Source of the DNA: JBFWUW01 sp050247075
Lineage (GTDB): Bacteria; Planctomycetota; Planctomycetia; Pirellulales; JBFWUW01
Length of the DNA: 64,000 bases
Assembly (NCBI GenBank): GCA_050247075.1
Contig: JBFWUW010000008.1
Span: 66,976-130,975, forward strand
Direction of reading: 5' to 3'
Under the pieces are notes generated by a model. That model made no database searches. It saw only the letters and a list, made by a program, of their open reading frames with translations, and had not been told where the DNA came from. The stretch's first letter is position 1. Each line of letters opens with the position of its first letter. Positions 42,634 through 52,331 of the stretch are shown here, piece after piece. A program made the translations under genes and the position numbers.

Positions 42634-42707
42634 CGCACGCCTATCGACCGCCGTCAAGTAGGACCGGTCGGCAAGGTTTGCGAAGGGTCGCCCCCCACAA
42701 CTTGCGC

Positions 42708-43637
42708 CTAGGCCAGCAGGCCGAGGGCCTCGCGGTGCGATTCCACCAAGGTCTTGGGAGGAGCGGCGACCTTGAGGACCGGGGCGAACTCCATGAATTC
42801 GTGATCGACTTGCGACAGCACTTCGCACACGCCCGACGAACCGGATGGGCAAAGATGTTGGAACCAGTCGCTAAACAAGCGGCAATCGACCCACGACCCG
42901 TCGTTCACCGCGGGGAAGAGTGCCGATAACGAGACCGCCAGTTCCGCCGGGCTGGAGCCTTGGCCCGCGGCCAGAATGTCGGGATCGACGTGCCGTTCGA
43001 TTAATTGAGCGGCTGATTCAGGCAGATTCCACTTGCGGGCCATCATGCCCCCTACGGCGGCATGTGTCCAACCGAACTCGGCCTGTTCCAGGTCCGATAG
43101 TCGCACCGCCCCTTGATTGCGCTGGGCGAACAGCTTCTGGTAACGGTCGCCATATTCCTTGACCAGCAAGGGCAAGGCCATGTCTTGCAGCAGGGCACCC
43201 ACGAAGGCATCCTCGGCGTCGCGCTGGCCCATCAGTTTGCAGAACAGCCGCACGAACAGGGCACGACGCAGCGAGTCTTGCCAAAGGTTGCTGAGGTTGA
43301 ACACGCCGCATTTGGGATTGGGCATCAGGCTGAAGACCGCGCTCCACAGCACGAAGTTCTTCACCGTGCGGATGCCAACCATGGTGGTAGCGTGTTTGAC
43401 GCTAGAGATTTCACGCGAGAAGCCAAAGTATGACGAATTCACGAATTTGAGCACCTGCCCCATCAGGCCTGGGTCGGCCTCAATCGGCTGGGCAAATTCG
43501 CCTGGCCCGTTCTTGGCGTCTTTCGCCAGTTCCAGCAGGCGGATCGCGCTTTGCGGCAAGGCGGGCAAATGGCCCGAGGCCAGAATGCGGTTCAACTCAA
43601 TCAAGGTGGCCGGATCGGTAATGGTCGAGGTTGCCAT
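42708..43637 (-). CDS. HDOD domain signalling protein
   Basis: A 309-residue cytoplasmic protein with one HDOD domain: ASGHLPALPQSAIRLLELA, ADPGLMGQVLKFVNSSYFGF, ISSVKHATTMVGIRTVKNFV and QDMALPLLVKEYG. HDOD proteins are HD-like helical domains, usually without phosphodiesterase activity, that act in signalling. The C-terminal 70 residues are not assigned. The ATG at 43637 fits the domain boundary; an earlier ATG at 43730 would add an Arg/Ser-rich leader. It precedes the SUKH-like gene on the same strand. Confidence 0.82.
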   Translation of the reverse strand: MATSTITDPATLIELNRILASGHLPALPQSAIRLLELAKDAKNGPGEFAQPIEADPGLMGQVLKFVNSSYFGFSREISSVKHATTMVGIRTVKNFVLWSAVFSLMPNPKCGVFNLSNLWQDSLRRALFVRLFCKLMGQRDAEDAFVGALLQDMALPLLVKEYGDRYQKLFAQRNQGAVRLSDLEQAEFGWTHAAVGGMMARKWNLPESAAQLIERHVDPDILAAGQGSSPAELAVSLSALFPAVNDGSWVDCRLFSDWFQHLCPSGSSGVCEVLSQVDHEFMEFAPVLKVAAPPKTLVESHREALGLLA

Positions 43638-43988
43638 GTTCGGTTCGCCAGGGACGGAAGATTTCGTGGGTCGGCAGCGGTTCAGCATCGACGAATCGCC
43701 AGTGGCACGATTCGCCAGCCGACCCGTCATGCAGCGAGAGATTTGTTGAAACCTAGGTCACAAACGGGCCTCCGGCAAAGCTGGCCGTTCCTGGCTACGC
43801 GGATACTCGCGGCCAGTTGCCAAAACGCCACCAGAAGCGCCGCGGTGGCGGATTTGCAACGTCTTGCGGGTTGCGGCCGGTCCGCGGGCAACTGCCCTTA
43901 GTGCCCCCTGTAATTCAACTTACGGCCGCGCGCTTCGTTGGCGGCGGCTCTTGGCCCGGCACTTGCGACGAAGCACCCACACCGGTCG

Positions 43989-44028
43989 ATCGGCGATGGA
44001 ATCGCCTTTGGGAGCCGTCTCCGACAGC
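43989..44028. repeat. Degenerate REP-like pair, locus 6
   Basis: A minus-oriented first-type stem (43989-44007) directly abuts a plus-oriented second-type fragment (GGGAGCCGTCTCCGACAGC, 44010-44028). The GTAG heads are lost. The locus lies 27 bases before the start of a small lipoprotein gene, in a 417-base gap otherwise without visible features. Confidence 0.6.
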
Positions 44029-44054
44029 ATCAAATCCCGTTCTATCCGCCCGGC

Positions 44055-44363
44055 ATGCAAGCAACTGGGAATCGAGCCGCCGTGCGAAGCCTGATCTTCA
44101 TCGCCCTTTGTGCCGGAACGCTGTTGGCCGGATGCGCGATGGTCGAGCCATCACCCCATCCGGCCAACAATGTAACGGTTCAATCCAACTGGCGGCGCAC
44201 CGCAGAGGGTTGGGAAGTGTTTCCGCGGCGGCCGGTGCCGCGCGCCTGGTACGCGGCGGCCCTTCACCCGGCTTTGGCCGCGTTGCTGATCGGACAACTG
44301 GCGGTGGCCTGCCTGGTGGCCCTGCCGGATGCCAGCCGACGCGGTGCGACAATCGGCGGCTGA
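44055..44363 (+). CDS. Small lipoprotein with C-terminal hydrophobic segment
   Basis: A 102-residue protein. A lipoprotein signal (RSLIFIALCAGTLLAGC) has its lipobox at LLAGC with C27 as the lipidated residue. The short mature part contains NWRRTAEGWEVFPRRPVPRAW, then a second hydrophobic stretch (about 68-88, HPALAALLIGQLAVACLVAL). The ATG at 44055 is used; a GTG nine codons later is possible. The function is unknown. It is convergent with the next gene. Confidence 0.55.
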   Translation: MQATGNRAAVRSLIFIALCAGTLLAGCAMVEPSPHPANNVTVQSNWRRTAEGWEVFPRRPVPRAWYAAALHPALAALLIGQLAVACLVALPDASRRGATIGG

Positions 44364-44370
44364 GCCTTCC

Positions 44371-45327
44371 CTATTTCCACCAGAAGAACATTGGATCGTC
44401 GATCACCCAAGGCGTGGACCACGAACGTCCATTGTCCATGTTGGCTACGTTGAAGAAGATCGTGTTGACCACCGTGCAGCGGTAACCGTAAGGATACTGC
44501 GACGTGATGTAGTCGGCATCCGTTAGATCCTCGATCCCTTTGCGGGCATAGTAGTGGATGCGGCCGTCTGGAGTGAACGACAGCCCCAACGTCCACCAAC
44601 CTGGTGTGACTTCCGGACCGCGGATATCCGCGCCGCTAGGGCCCGAGCGGATGGTCAAGCAGGCCGAATCCTTCTTGAAGCGGGGATCGGTCTCGCTATG
44701 GAACTCAATGAACATGCCAGGCCAGTATTCCTTGACCTCTTCCGATCCGCTGGCAAAGTCGAAGAAGCCCTTCGATTTCTTGGGGCCAATTCCCTTGGTG
44801 TCGGCTCGAAACCCGAACTGGCTGCCCGTACGGTTTTCAAACTGCTCGAACGGCGGCACATAGACCCGCACCGTGGCACTGGGATGGCGGTTGACCGATA
44901 CCGCGCCACGCAGAATTTGGCTGACATTCATCTGCAAATCGTCTTGCTGCGGCTGGCCGGTGAGCTGGCCGGGAATGCCAGTGTAGAGCGACTGCAACAG
45001 CAAGGCCCCCTGGCTGCCGGGCAGTCCGCCCGCGGGCGTATCGACTCGCCTTACGACGTCGGGCTGTCCGCGCAGAAAACACTCTTGCCACTTACCGTTG
45101 GTGGCGAAGCCGTTGGGCCCGCGCGCCTGTTTATCGAGCTCGTGGCTGGCCTTCGGCGAATTAGGGCGATAGCTCCACTTGGTGTCCTCAAAGTCATCGC
45201 AGACCTGGGTGATCTTATGCCCCGTGCCGGGTACAAACCGCTGGGCCAGACACTCATTGGCCATGCCAGCCAGCAACATGGCGCAGCCGGCGGCCGCACA
45301 CAAATAACGTGACAATTGAATCTTCAT
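44371..45327 (-). CDS. Secreted protein of unknown function
   Basis: A 318-residue exported protein with a signal peptide (about 1-28, CAAAGCAMLLAGMANECLAQ). The mature part includes CDDFEDTKWSYRPNSPKASH, RVYVPPFEQFENRTGSQFGF, GFFDFASGSEEVKEYWPGMF and the aromatic C-terminus DDPMFFWWK. The strand-rich, Trp-rich pattern recalls a lectin- or glucanase-like jelly roll, but no catalytic motif is evident. It appears to be a planctomycete-type exported protein. Confidence 0.65.
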   Translation of the reverse strand: MKIQLSRYLCAAAGCAMLLAGMANECLAQRFVPGTGHKITQVCDDFEDTKWSYRPNSPKASHELDKQARGPNGFATNGKWQECFLRGQPDVVRRVDTPAGGLPGSQGALLLQSLYTGIPGQLTGQPQQDDLQMNVSQILRGAVSVNRHPSATVRVYVPPFEQFENRTGSQFGFRADTKGIGPKKSKGFFDFASGSEEVKEYWPGMFIEFHSETDPRFKKDSACLTIRSGPSGADIRGPEVTPGWWTLGLSFTPDGRIHYYARKGIEDLTDADYITSQYPYGYRCTVVNTIFFNVANMDNGRSWSTPWVIDDPMFFWWK

Positions 45328-46007
45328 GGGTTCCCTCCCCTGCTCAAATTGGTCGTCCTTGGCCTGCTGAGACGCCGGCGGTCCTACGGAGCGCCGACAG
45401 GGCCGGCCACCGGAATCGCGGGTGGTGGCCTTGGCAATATCCGGTTGTGCCGGTCATGTCGATTACTCGGATTATCGGAATCCCGCCACCGGGCGGTCCA
45501 ATGAATTTGGCAAGCGCGATGCCGCTAGCCCCGCCAGCATGGGATTGCCTGTAGGAGGCGATTCCATCGCCGATCCGCCCGCGGGTGCCGTTTCCGACGG
45601 CGGCAATCCGCTTTCCAAGCAAGAGACCGAAACCGTAAACGTACTATATCCTCGCGCCGGATATCGCGTCGCGAAGGGTACCCCAATGGCTGTTGCACCG
45701 CTGCTGCCAGGAGAAAACCATGAATCGAACGAATAGGAATTCGACGGAACGAATTTCTTCAAGTCGCGACCCGCCGCTCCATTCGTGGCAAGTTTCCATG
45801 CGGGAAATCCATTCGTTGGATTCGTTGGATTCGTGGTTCTCACAAAGACTGGCGAGTTGACGTAGCCCATTTGACGCGCGGCATTACCTCATCTGCGAAT
45901 ACCCATGGCCGGCGCTGATTGGTTGCGGTCGCGGTGCGCCTCGGACTAACATGAACACCAGCATTTGACGCAACACCAACAGCCTGGCCCATTGCAAAAG
46001 GACGATC
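45328..46007. other. Gene-poor region with a possible lipoprotein ORF
   Basis: Between two secreted-protein genes. A GTG at 45422 opens a 104-codon frame starting VVALAISGCAGHVDYSDYRN, a lipobox-like start, but its middle is a REP-like element and the C-terminal part looks random. From about 45718, inverted and tandem ATTCGTT/AACGAAT motifs occur (CCATTCGTTGGATTCGTTGG near 45800). No other gene was seen up to the ceramidase-like gene. Confidence 0.4.
45549..45605 (+). repeat. REP-like dual hairpin, locus 7
   Basis: A full first-type unit (45549-45574; stem GGCGAT-TCC-ATCGCC) is followed by a second-type unit with a worn head but intact GCCGTT-TCC-GACGGC stem (one G-T pair). Order and spacing match the other plus-strand loci. 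Confidence 0.8.
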
Positions 46008-47573
46008 ATGCATTTCCGTGCCCTGTTTTCCCAACTACGACACAAGCAACTGCCCCTGCCAATCCACTTTTCCCGCTACCGCTCGCTGACCGCCGCTGTC
46101 ATGCTGGCCGTCTGTACGTTGGCCAGCACGGTAAGGGCCGGGCAGCTTTCGGCGGGCGTGGCCAAGGTCGATATCACGAATCGTGAGGCCGGGCCAGTCA
46201 ACGATCCTTTGTACGTCAAGGCCCTGGTGATTAGTGATGGTACGACGACCGCCGTGATTGCTACGGTCGACGCCGTCGCCATCGCCGAGATTGGCTCCAT
46301 CCGCAATGAGTATCTGGCCGATGTGCGGGACCAATTGCACAAAGACCTCGATATTAAGGCCGCCAATGTGCTGGTCAATGCCAGCCATTGCCACGGCATC
46401 GTTTGCGGGGATGTCGTCGAGCGCACCGTTCAAGCCGTCAAGGCAGCCCATGCGGCAATGGTGCCAGTGAAGGTGGGGATGGGTGTCGGGCACGAAGACC
46501 GCATCATGGAGAACCGCCGGTTAAGACTGAAAAGCGGCAAGGAAGCCGACGTGCGGCACGCCTACTCGCTGCCTCCGGATGACGAAGTGGCCGGCGTGGG
46601 GCCGGTCGATCCGCAGATTGGCCTGTTGCGATTGGACCGGTTGGACAACACGACCTTGGCCGTGTTGTACAACTTTGCCTGCCATCCAATCCAGGGTGTT
46701 CCCAGCAAGGGCAACACGGCCGACATGATCGGATTTGCCTCGAAGGTGATCGAAGAGAACCTCAGCGACGGGGCATTGGCCCTATTTCTGCAAGGCTGTG
46801 CTGGCGATATCAACCCGGTGATGTACAAGGATGTGGATAACCCGCGTGACGCCGAGCCGCTGGGCAACCTGTTGGGACTGAGCGTACTGCGCGGCCTGAA
46901 GGCGATCGAGACCAAGGCCGACAATGAACTCAAGGTCATCAACCAGGTGATTGCCTTGCCGCGGGCTGATCTGGCTCCACGCATCTATTCGCTGGAGGCC
47001 GAGCAATTGCGGCAGTTGCAGTCGCTGCGGGGGACCAGCCTCAATCTCAAGACGTTTATTCCGCTGGCCGTCAAATACAACATGTCGGACAAGTTCCCGG
47101 CGTACTATTCGCATCGCTACATGCACGACGAAATGTTCGGGCGCGACGACCTCAAGCAGCTTGACGCCGATAACAAAAGCAACCTCCAGCAATACATCCG
47201 CAACATCCACGTCATGGAGGAATTGACGCGGATGCAAACCAACCTGGCGCTGCTCAAAAAGCATCAGGCGCAAAATGTGGCGGCGGGCAAGCGGACTGTC
47301 GATGTGGAACTGGTTGGAGTGAGGATTGGCGACTTTGTCCTGGTCACTTTTCCTGGCGAGCTGACCGTGCAAATCGGCTTGAATATCAAAGCCATGTCGC
47401 CGCACAAACCGACGTTTGTGGCCGGCTACACCAACGGCTACATCTATTACGCCCCCACCGAGGAGCAGCTTCGCAATGTAGGAGGTGCCCAGGAAGACAG
47501 CGACTGCATTCTGGCACCCGAATGGCACCAAATGTTCGAGGCCAAAGTGGCTGAGCTGCTGCCCAAGCTGTAA
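46008..47573 (+). CDS. Neutral/alkaline ceramidase-like secreted protein
   Basis: A 521-residue exported protein. After an extended signal region (to about 45, TLASTVRAGQ) it shows the neutral/alkaline non-lysosomal ceramidase N-terminal pattern: GVAKVDITNREAGPVNDPLY, VLVNASHCHG in place of the usual SATHTHSG, LYNFACHPIQGVPS and FLQGCAGDINPV. Such proteins are frequent in planctomycetes; whether ceramide is the substrate is uncertain. The ceramidase C-terminal domain is not obvious. AAAGGACGATC precedes the ATG at 46008. Confidence 0.82.
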   Translation: MHFRALFSQLRHKQLPLPIHFSRYRSLTAAVMLAVCTLASTVRAGQLSAGVAKVDITNREAGPVNDPLYVKALVISDGTTTAVIATVDAVAIAEIGSIRNEYLADVRDQLHKDLDIKAANVLVNASHCHGIVCGDVVERTVQAVKAAHAAMVPVKVGMGVGHEDRIMENRRLRLKSGKEADVRHAYSLPPDDEVAGVGPVDPQIGLLRLDRLDNTTLAVLYNFACHPIQGVPSKGNTADMIGFASKVIEENLSDGALALFLQGCAGDINPVMYKDVDNPRDAEPLGNLLGLSVLRGLKAIETKADNELKVINQVIALPRADLAPRIYSLEAEQLRQLQSLRGTSLNLKTFIPLAVKYNMSDKFPAYYSHRYMHDEMFGRDDLKQLDADNKSNLQQYIRNIHVMEELTRMQTNLALLKKHQAQNVAAGKRTVDVELVGVRIGDFVLVTFPGELTVQIGLNIKAMSPHKPTFVAGYTNGYIYYAPTEEQLRNVGGAQEDSDCILAPEWHQMFEAKVAELLPKL

Positions 47574-47589
47574 GGCGTTTCGTTACGGA

Positions 47590-47614
47590 TGTAGGAGCCG
47601 TCTCCCGACGGCGA
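47590..47614 (+). repeat. REP-like single unit, locus 8
   Basis: A lone second-type unit: TGTAGGAG, stem GCCGTC with CGACGGC around a TCC-type loop (one extra C). It lies between the convergent ceramidase-like and LOG-family genes, 17 bases after the former's stop. Confidence 0.75.
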
Positions 47615-47632
47615 CAATCCGCGTTCCACTTG

Positions 47633-48718
47633 TTACTCCGGCGCGGCGGGTGACGGAGCCGCCCGATTCAACAGGTCGATCATTTGCCGCAGCCGGCCCA
47701 GGTTGCGGCGATTGAACCGAAACGACAACCGAGAGAGATGTGCCAGGTCGGGTTCGTCCCGTTCGCTGGAGAGGGGGCCGCCCGCCTCGAACTGGCCTTC
47801 CGAAAGGATGTCGGTGAACTCCGTGTTGATTTGTTCCAGCAACTCAGGGCCGGGCATGTTTTGCAGTCGCAAGGCCAGCTTGTTCTTGACATACCGCATA
47901 CTGTGGTAGTTGCGATAGAACTGCAGGATTTCGGCCACGGCCTCTTCTAGATTGTCGGTCAGCCGATAGAGCGACAGGTCTTCCTCGGAGATCAGCCCGT
48001 TGCCGAGCAGGCGTTTGACGACGAACTGCTGAAAATCTTGCCAAAAGCCCCCTCCGGCCTCGTCCAAAAAGACAACCGGCACCAGGTCGCGTTTGCCGGT
48101 TTGCAACAGCGTCAGGACTTCCAACCCCTCGTCGAGCGTGCCAAAGCCCCCCTGAAACAGGCAAACGGCGTCGCACTCCTTGACAAACATCAGCTTTCGC
48201 GTGAAGAAATATTTCATGTGGACAAGCTTGGGGTCGCCGCTGATCACCGGGTTGCTCGACTGCTCGAACGGCAACATGATGTTGAGCCCCATCGAGTTGT
48301 CGCGGCCTGCCCCGACGTGGCCCGCCTCCATGATGCCGCTGGCCGCGCCGGTCACGACCAGCCATTCATGCGCCGCCATCGCTCGCCCAAATGCCACCGC
48401 CTGCTGGTAGCTGGGGGCGTCGGGCAAGGTGCGGGCCGACCCAAACACGGTGACTTTTCTCTGGCGGCGGTAGGGTGAAAACACCTTGAAGGCGTAACGC
48501 AACTCGCGCAAAGTGCGGCTGAGCAGTTTAAGGTCGCCCCGGCTCGTCTGGTCGCCCGCCAGTTTGTCGGCCGATTCCTTAATCATCTGGATCAAGTCCG
48601 CCACATGCCGGGCATCGACCGGCTCAATCTTGCGGGAATCTTGCAGCCCAGAAGGATCATCCTCGGAAATATCGTCGCTCACGTTCCGTCCTTTCGCAAC
48701 GCCATCCATCTCGGCCAA
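47633..48718 (-). CDS. LOG family (lysine decarboxylase-like fold) protein
   Basis: A 361-residue cytoplasmic protein. The Rossmann-type core has VTVFGSARTLPDAPSYQQAV, GAASGIMEAGHVGAG and the LOG signature FQGGFGTLDEGLEVLTLLQTGK, with the catalytic Glu in TLDE. LOG proteins are cytokinin-type nucleotide phosphoribohydrolases or related nucleotidases. This member is longer than the usual 190-residue LOG, with helical extensions at both ends, like other bacterial long LOG paralogues. The ATG at 48718 or 48709 is possible. Confidence 0.83.
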   Translation of the reverse strand: MAEMDGVAKGRNVSDDISEDDPSGLQDSRKIEPVDARHVADLIQMIKESADKLAGDQTSRGDLKLLSRTLRELRYAFKVFSPYRRQRKVTVFGSARTLPDAPSYQQAVAFGRAMAAHEWLVVTGAASGIMEAGHVGAGRDNSMGLNIMLPFEQSSNPVISGDPKLVHMKYFFTRKLMFVKECDAVCLFQGGFGTLDEGLEVLTLLQTGKRDLVPVVFLDEAGGGFWQDFQQFVVKRLLGNGLISEEDLSLYRLTDNLEEAVAEILQFYRNYHSMRYVKNKLALRLQNMPGPELLEQINTEFTDILSEGQFEAGGPLSSERDEPDLAHLSRLSFRFNRRNLGRLRQMIDLLNRAAPSPAAPE

Positions 48719-48856
48719 ACAGGGCCAACAAACTCGTTCATTGTGCGAACATTGTACCGTTCGCCAACGAGCCTAGGAACATGGACGCTTGAGGAGGAAG
48801 GGTTAGAGTTGTATGAAAGGGGAGTTGTCAGTTGTCAGTTTTTAGTTCTTAGTTTT

Positions 48857-48882
48857 CCGCTTTTCGCTTTTCGCCTTTCGCC
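48857..48882. repeat. GCGAAAA/GGCGAAA short tandem array
   Basis: Directly before the yjbQ-like start, CGCTTTTCGCTTTTCGCC and TTTCGCC form a short 7-9-base tandem array. It is preceded by GTTGTCAGTTGTCAG. The same unit, on the other strand, lies inside the lhr coding region near 61064-61086. It leaves no clear ribosome binding site for the downstream gene. Confidence 0.55.
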
Positions 48883-48884
48883 CC

Positions 48885-49322
48885 ATGTCTTTCTGGTCTC
48901 AATCACAACTAACGCTGCCACCCCTAACGCGCGGCTTTCACCTGATTACCGATCGAGTGCTGCGGGCGCTGCCCGGATTGGGCAAGGTGCGGATTGGCTT
49001 GCTGCATCTGTTCTTGCGGCATACATCGGCGTCGCTATGCATCAACGAGAACGCCGACTCCGATGTGCCGGCCGATTTGGAGCGGATGCTCAACCACTTG
49101 GCACCGGAGGATTTCCCCTATCGCCATACGTGCGAGGGGCCCGACGATATGCCGGCCCACGTCAAGTCGGCCCTGCTGGGATCTTCGCTGACCATTCCCA
49201 TTCGCGACGGTAGGTTGCAACTGGGAACATGGCAAGGAATCTTCTTATGCGAACACCGCGACCGGGCGGCCGGAAGGAGCCTGGTACTGACGGTGCAAGG
49301 GACGACGGAGGTTGTGGAATAG
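48885..49322 (+). CDS. YjbQ/UPF0047 family protein
   Basis: A 145-residue protein of the YjbQ (UPF0047) family, which has been linked to weak thiamine phosphate synthase activity. Diagnostic stretches are GFHLITDRVLRALP, GLLHLFLRHTSASLCINENAD, the HTCEGPDDMPAHVKSALLG block and GTWQGIFLCEHRDR. Length and motifs are complete. The usual start is kept, although a short tandem array rather than a clear ribosome binding site precedes it. Confidence 0.9.
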   Translation: MSFWSQSQLTLPPLTRGFHLITDRVLRALPGLGKVRIGLLHLFLRHTSASLCINENADSDVPADLERMLNHLAPEDFPYRHTCEGPDDMPAHVKSALLGSSLTIPIRDGRLQLGTWQGIFLCEHRDRAAGRSLVLTVQGTTEVVE

Positions 49323-49592
49323 GCAACGCCTTCGTCGGTTCGTTTCCGACGGATTGCGACCGTAAACCATACAGCCTCCGACTTCTTGTCGATGCCGCGG
49401 CACTGATAGATTGGCCTACCTCATCGCCAATTGCTGGCTGTCCGCGATAGAGGCGCAATTGGATTAAGGAAACGGCCGTGACGAGTTAGTCCGGCCGCCG
49501 CGTCGCACACATGCAATTTCAGTCCACTCGCGATTTCGCCCCCTCAACAAAACGATCAGCAGCGGAAACGCCGCCCGCTGTTCGACGGACAG

Positions 49593-52331
49593 CTAGCGCG
49601 TCCCGCGGTTCGGCCGAATGGCCGAGGGCTGGCTGTCATCGCGGGAGTGCCGGTTGCGGAGGCCGCGCAGGCGGTCGCCGGCGGTCTTGGCCGCGCGGTT
49701 GGACCGTTCGATGCGGTTGGCCATCAGCGAGTCGAGTTCCTCGCGGGGGTTCTCGGCTGAGACGAACTTTTCCTCATTCTTAGGCACGACAACCTGGTCG
49801 ACGATGTGCCGATAGTACTCGTCGTCCGTGACGGCTCTGCGGACTTGGCCTTGCAATTCCGCCAGGCGGTTGGACTCCAATGATTCGTCCACGAGCGCGT
49901 TGTACGTATCGTAGAGGCTTTGATAGAGTTCGGCGGCATCGCTGGTGCGGGCCACGCTGCGCGGAATCTCAAACGACAGCCACTCGTTAACATGCCGTTG
50001 CTGCTCGATGCATTGGGCCAGATTGTCGCTCAAGGCTTGGGCATCAATGGAGAACTTGACGAAGATCTTGGCCTTGTCGCGGGGACCGAGGGCCCAGGCC
50101 GTCATGACGTTTTCCTCGTGGTTGCACTGCACCTTGACATGCTGCACGCAGCTCAACACGCCGACCTTGGGAGAACTTTGCGGCGAATCGGAACTAGTGC
50201 CCCGTCCTTGCAGCCGCCAGGCGTATCGCTTGGCGATTTCCGTGGCGTCCGATGGCAGCATGGCCTCGATGGCGGCCAGATGCTCGGCGCTGGCAAACTG
50301 CGAATTACAGTAGGCCGCGTTCTTCAAGGCCAATACCGGGCCGATCGATGCCGAAAACAACCGTTCCACCGCTCCGGGCGGCTGCGGTTTGGCCCCAGAG
50401 TCGATCTCCAGAATGATCAAGCCCCGCTTCCGCAGCCTGGAAACGATTTGCCGGGCCGGATGGTTTTCGTCTGTCGTTTCATCGGCCTTGGCCACAATCG
50501 AGGCCAAGGTGTACCGCAATGTGTCGATGCCCGTGTTGTCGCATACGGCACCGTCGATGGCCGCCACCATTTCCGCATCCGACTCGCCGCGCAGCACCTG
50601 AACCACCCCTAGTTCAAAGCACCATGGAAAATTAGCCGATAGCCGCACGGCGGTCGACAGCGGCATTTGCGATTGGGCCATCGGCAGCCCTAAATCGAGC
50701 AGGCCGCGGTAGCGCCGCTGGTTGCCGCTATAAAAGCCCGCGGGCAGCGACGGAAAGCCAATTACCAGCCGGCTTCCCTTCGCGACTTCCGTGACGTTGC
50801 ACAACAGCAAAGGCCGGTCCCCCCGGCCATCCTCGTCTATGGTGCGGGTTAGCCCCAGCTTCGTCCGCCAGAACTGGTCGCAAGCCTCGCCCCGTTCCAG
50901 CCCGGGGTGCAAGGCTCCGCGCAGCAGGGGCGCCATGAAGTCGCTGCACATGTCGTTGACCGAGGTTTGCCGCAATATCCAGTTGGCATTGTCGCTAAGG
51001 GCGTAAGTCCCCGCGGCTTCGGTCGCGGCGTCCGGCACGACAAACGCGTTGGCCAGATATCGGCTCAGATCTTCTTTGTCGAACGCGCGATGATACTCGT
51101 TGTAGAGTGAGGAGTCCGCCTGGTGAAACAAACGTAGCTCTTCGTCGATCCAGTCCTCGATCTCGGTCTGGGTGAAGCCGGTGGGTTGCTCCAACTCTGG
51201 GCCGACCCCGCTGTTTTGCACATAATGGGCCGAAGCCAGCGAGCCGCCCGACACACTGCTAATCATCGCCACATGTTTGTCGGGTTCGTTGCCGTCGATG
51301 CGCACATGGCTCAGATGCTCGTACACCAGCGACGTAAACAGGGCCGCCCGCGATCCGCCGCCGCTGGCCGCGACAAAGATATAAGGGCAGTCCTGGTCGC
51401 CGGGAACGGCATCCAAGCGGTCGAGCAGCGATTGATACCAGCCGTTGGGATCGGCCGGCGGCGCGGCCACGGCCACTTCCTCTTCCATCGCCAGCGGATC
51501 GGTGACATTCAAGACGGTCGTGGAACGCAAGGCTAGCGGCGCAATGAACAACGAGGCCAGCACCACGCCGCGAATGGGCAGATTTGACTCGGACTGCCAC
51601 ACATCGACAATTCGCGCCAATGCGCAGACCTCAAACAGAATGTGGCAGATAATCCACATGGTATAAGGCCGAAACGACACCAGCGAAGGATGGTTGAATG
51701 CCAGCGACCAGACGACTTCGCCCAAGATATTGGACAACGACACGGCCACCAGCAACACGCGAATGCCGCGCGCCACGCGAGGATGCATGCGGCCTTGCAG
51801 CAAAAGCCAGCCCCCCCAGGCAAAGGCTAGCACCGTGGCCGAACCCATCGACAGGCGAAACGCCTCCGACAGATACATCATGGTCAGGCTGGCCGCGCCC
51901 GCGGCCACAATCACGCCGGCGGCCAGGCCGGGATGCGAAAGCTTGATCGGCTGCGAACACTTCACGCGCGTCCGCCGAAACAACTGCACCACCCCAAGCG
52001 CAAACAACATCCCCAGCCCCAGGGTGTAGACCCAAATCCACAGCGTAGCCGGTTCCTTATTCCATTGCGCAGGGCCCGAACCGCGCGGCAGGTCAAACAT
52101 GTGCCACACCTGGTCCAAAACCAGCACGCCACACGTCAATACGCCCACCACGATGGCGCACAGATGCGTTTCCACGAAACCACGCTGCGGGCGAGCCGCG
52201 GCTGCCGAGGGCGGCGCGGCGGTGTTGGATGTTTTGATGACGACCGCGCTGGCGGGCACGGCCGCGGGTGTGGTGATCTTGGGCGAGTTGCCACCCTGCG
52301 GACGGTTGTCTTGGGGATTGATACGGCTCAT
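49593..52331 (-). CDS. Membrane protein with patatin-like phospholipase domain
   Basis: A 912-residue protein. A Pro/Ala-rich start is followed by about six membrane spans (about 55-290). The soluble part has patatin features: YIFVAASGGGSRAALFTSL (oxyanion-hole Gly run), SSVSGGSLASAHY (nucleophile elbow G-x-S-x-G-like) and AAIDGAVCDNTGI (catalytic Asp region). It could be an acyl hydrolase tethered to the inner membrane. The C-terminal 200 residues are helical and unassigned. The ATG at 52331, with AAGGAAG upstream, is preferred to a start 77 codons earlier. Confidence 0.72.
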   Translation of the reverse strand: MSRINPQDNRPQGGNSPKITTPAAVPASAVVIKTSNTAAPPSAAAARPQRGFVETHLCAIVVGVLTCGVLVLDQVWHMFDLPRGSGPAQWNKEPATLWIWVYTLGLGMLFALGVVQLFRRTRVKCSQPIKLSHPGLAAGVIVAAGAASLTMMYLSEAFRLSMGSATVLAFAWGGWLLLQGRMHPRVARGIRVLLVAVSLSNILGEVVWSLAFNHPSLVSFRPYTMWIICHILFEVCALARIVDVWQSESNLPIRGVVLASLFIAPLALRSTTVLNVTDPLAMEEEVAVAAPPADPNGWYQSLLDRLDAVPGDQDCPYIFVAASGGGSRAALFTSLVYEHLSHVRIDGNEPDKHVAMISSVSGGSLASAHYVQNSGVGPELEQPTGFTQTEIEDWIDEELRLFHQADSSLYNEYHRAFDKEDLSRYLANAFVVPDAATEAAGTYALSDNANWILRQTSVNDMCSDFMAPLLRGALHPGLERGEACDQFWRTKLGLTRTIDEDGRGDRPLLLCNVTEVAKGSRLVIGFPSLPAGFYSGNQRRYRGLLDLGLPMAQSQMPLSTAVRLSANFPWCFELGVVQVLRGESDAEMVAAIDGAVCDNTGIDTLRYTLASIVAKADETTDENHPARQIVSRLRKRGLIILEIDSGAKPQPPGAVERLFSASIGPVLALKNAAYCNSQFASAEHLAAIEAMLPSDATEIAKRYAWRLQGRGTSSDSPQSSPKVGVLSCVQHVKVQCNHEENVMTAWALGPRDKAKIFVKFSIDAQALSDNLAQCIEQQRHVNEWLSFEIPRSVARTSDAAELYQSLYDTYNALVDESLESNRLAELQGQVRRAVTDDEYYRHIVDQVVVPKNEEKFVSAENPREELDSLMANRIERSNRAAKTAGDRLRGLRNRHSRDDSQPSAIRPNRGTR

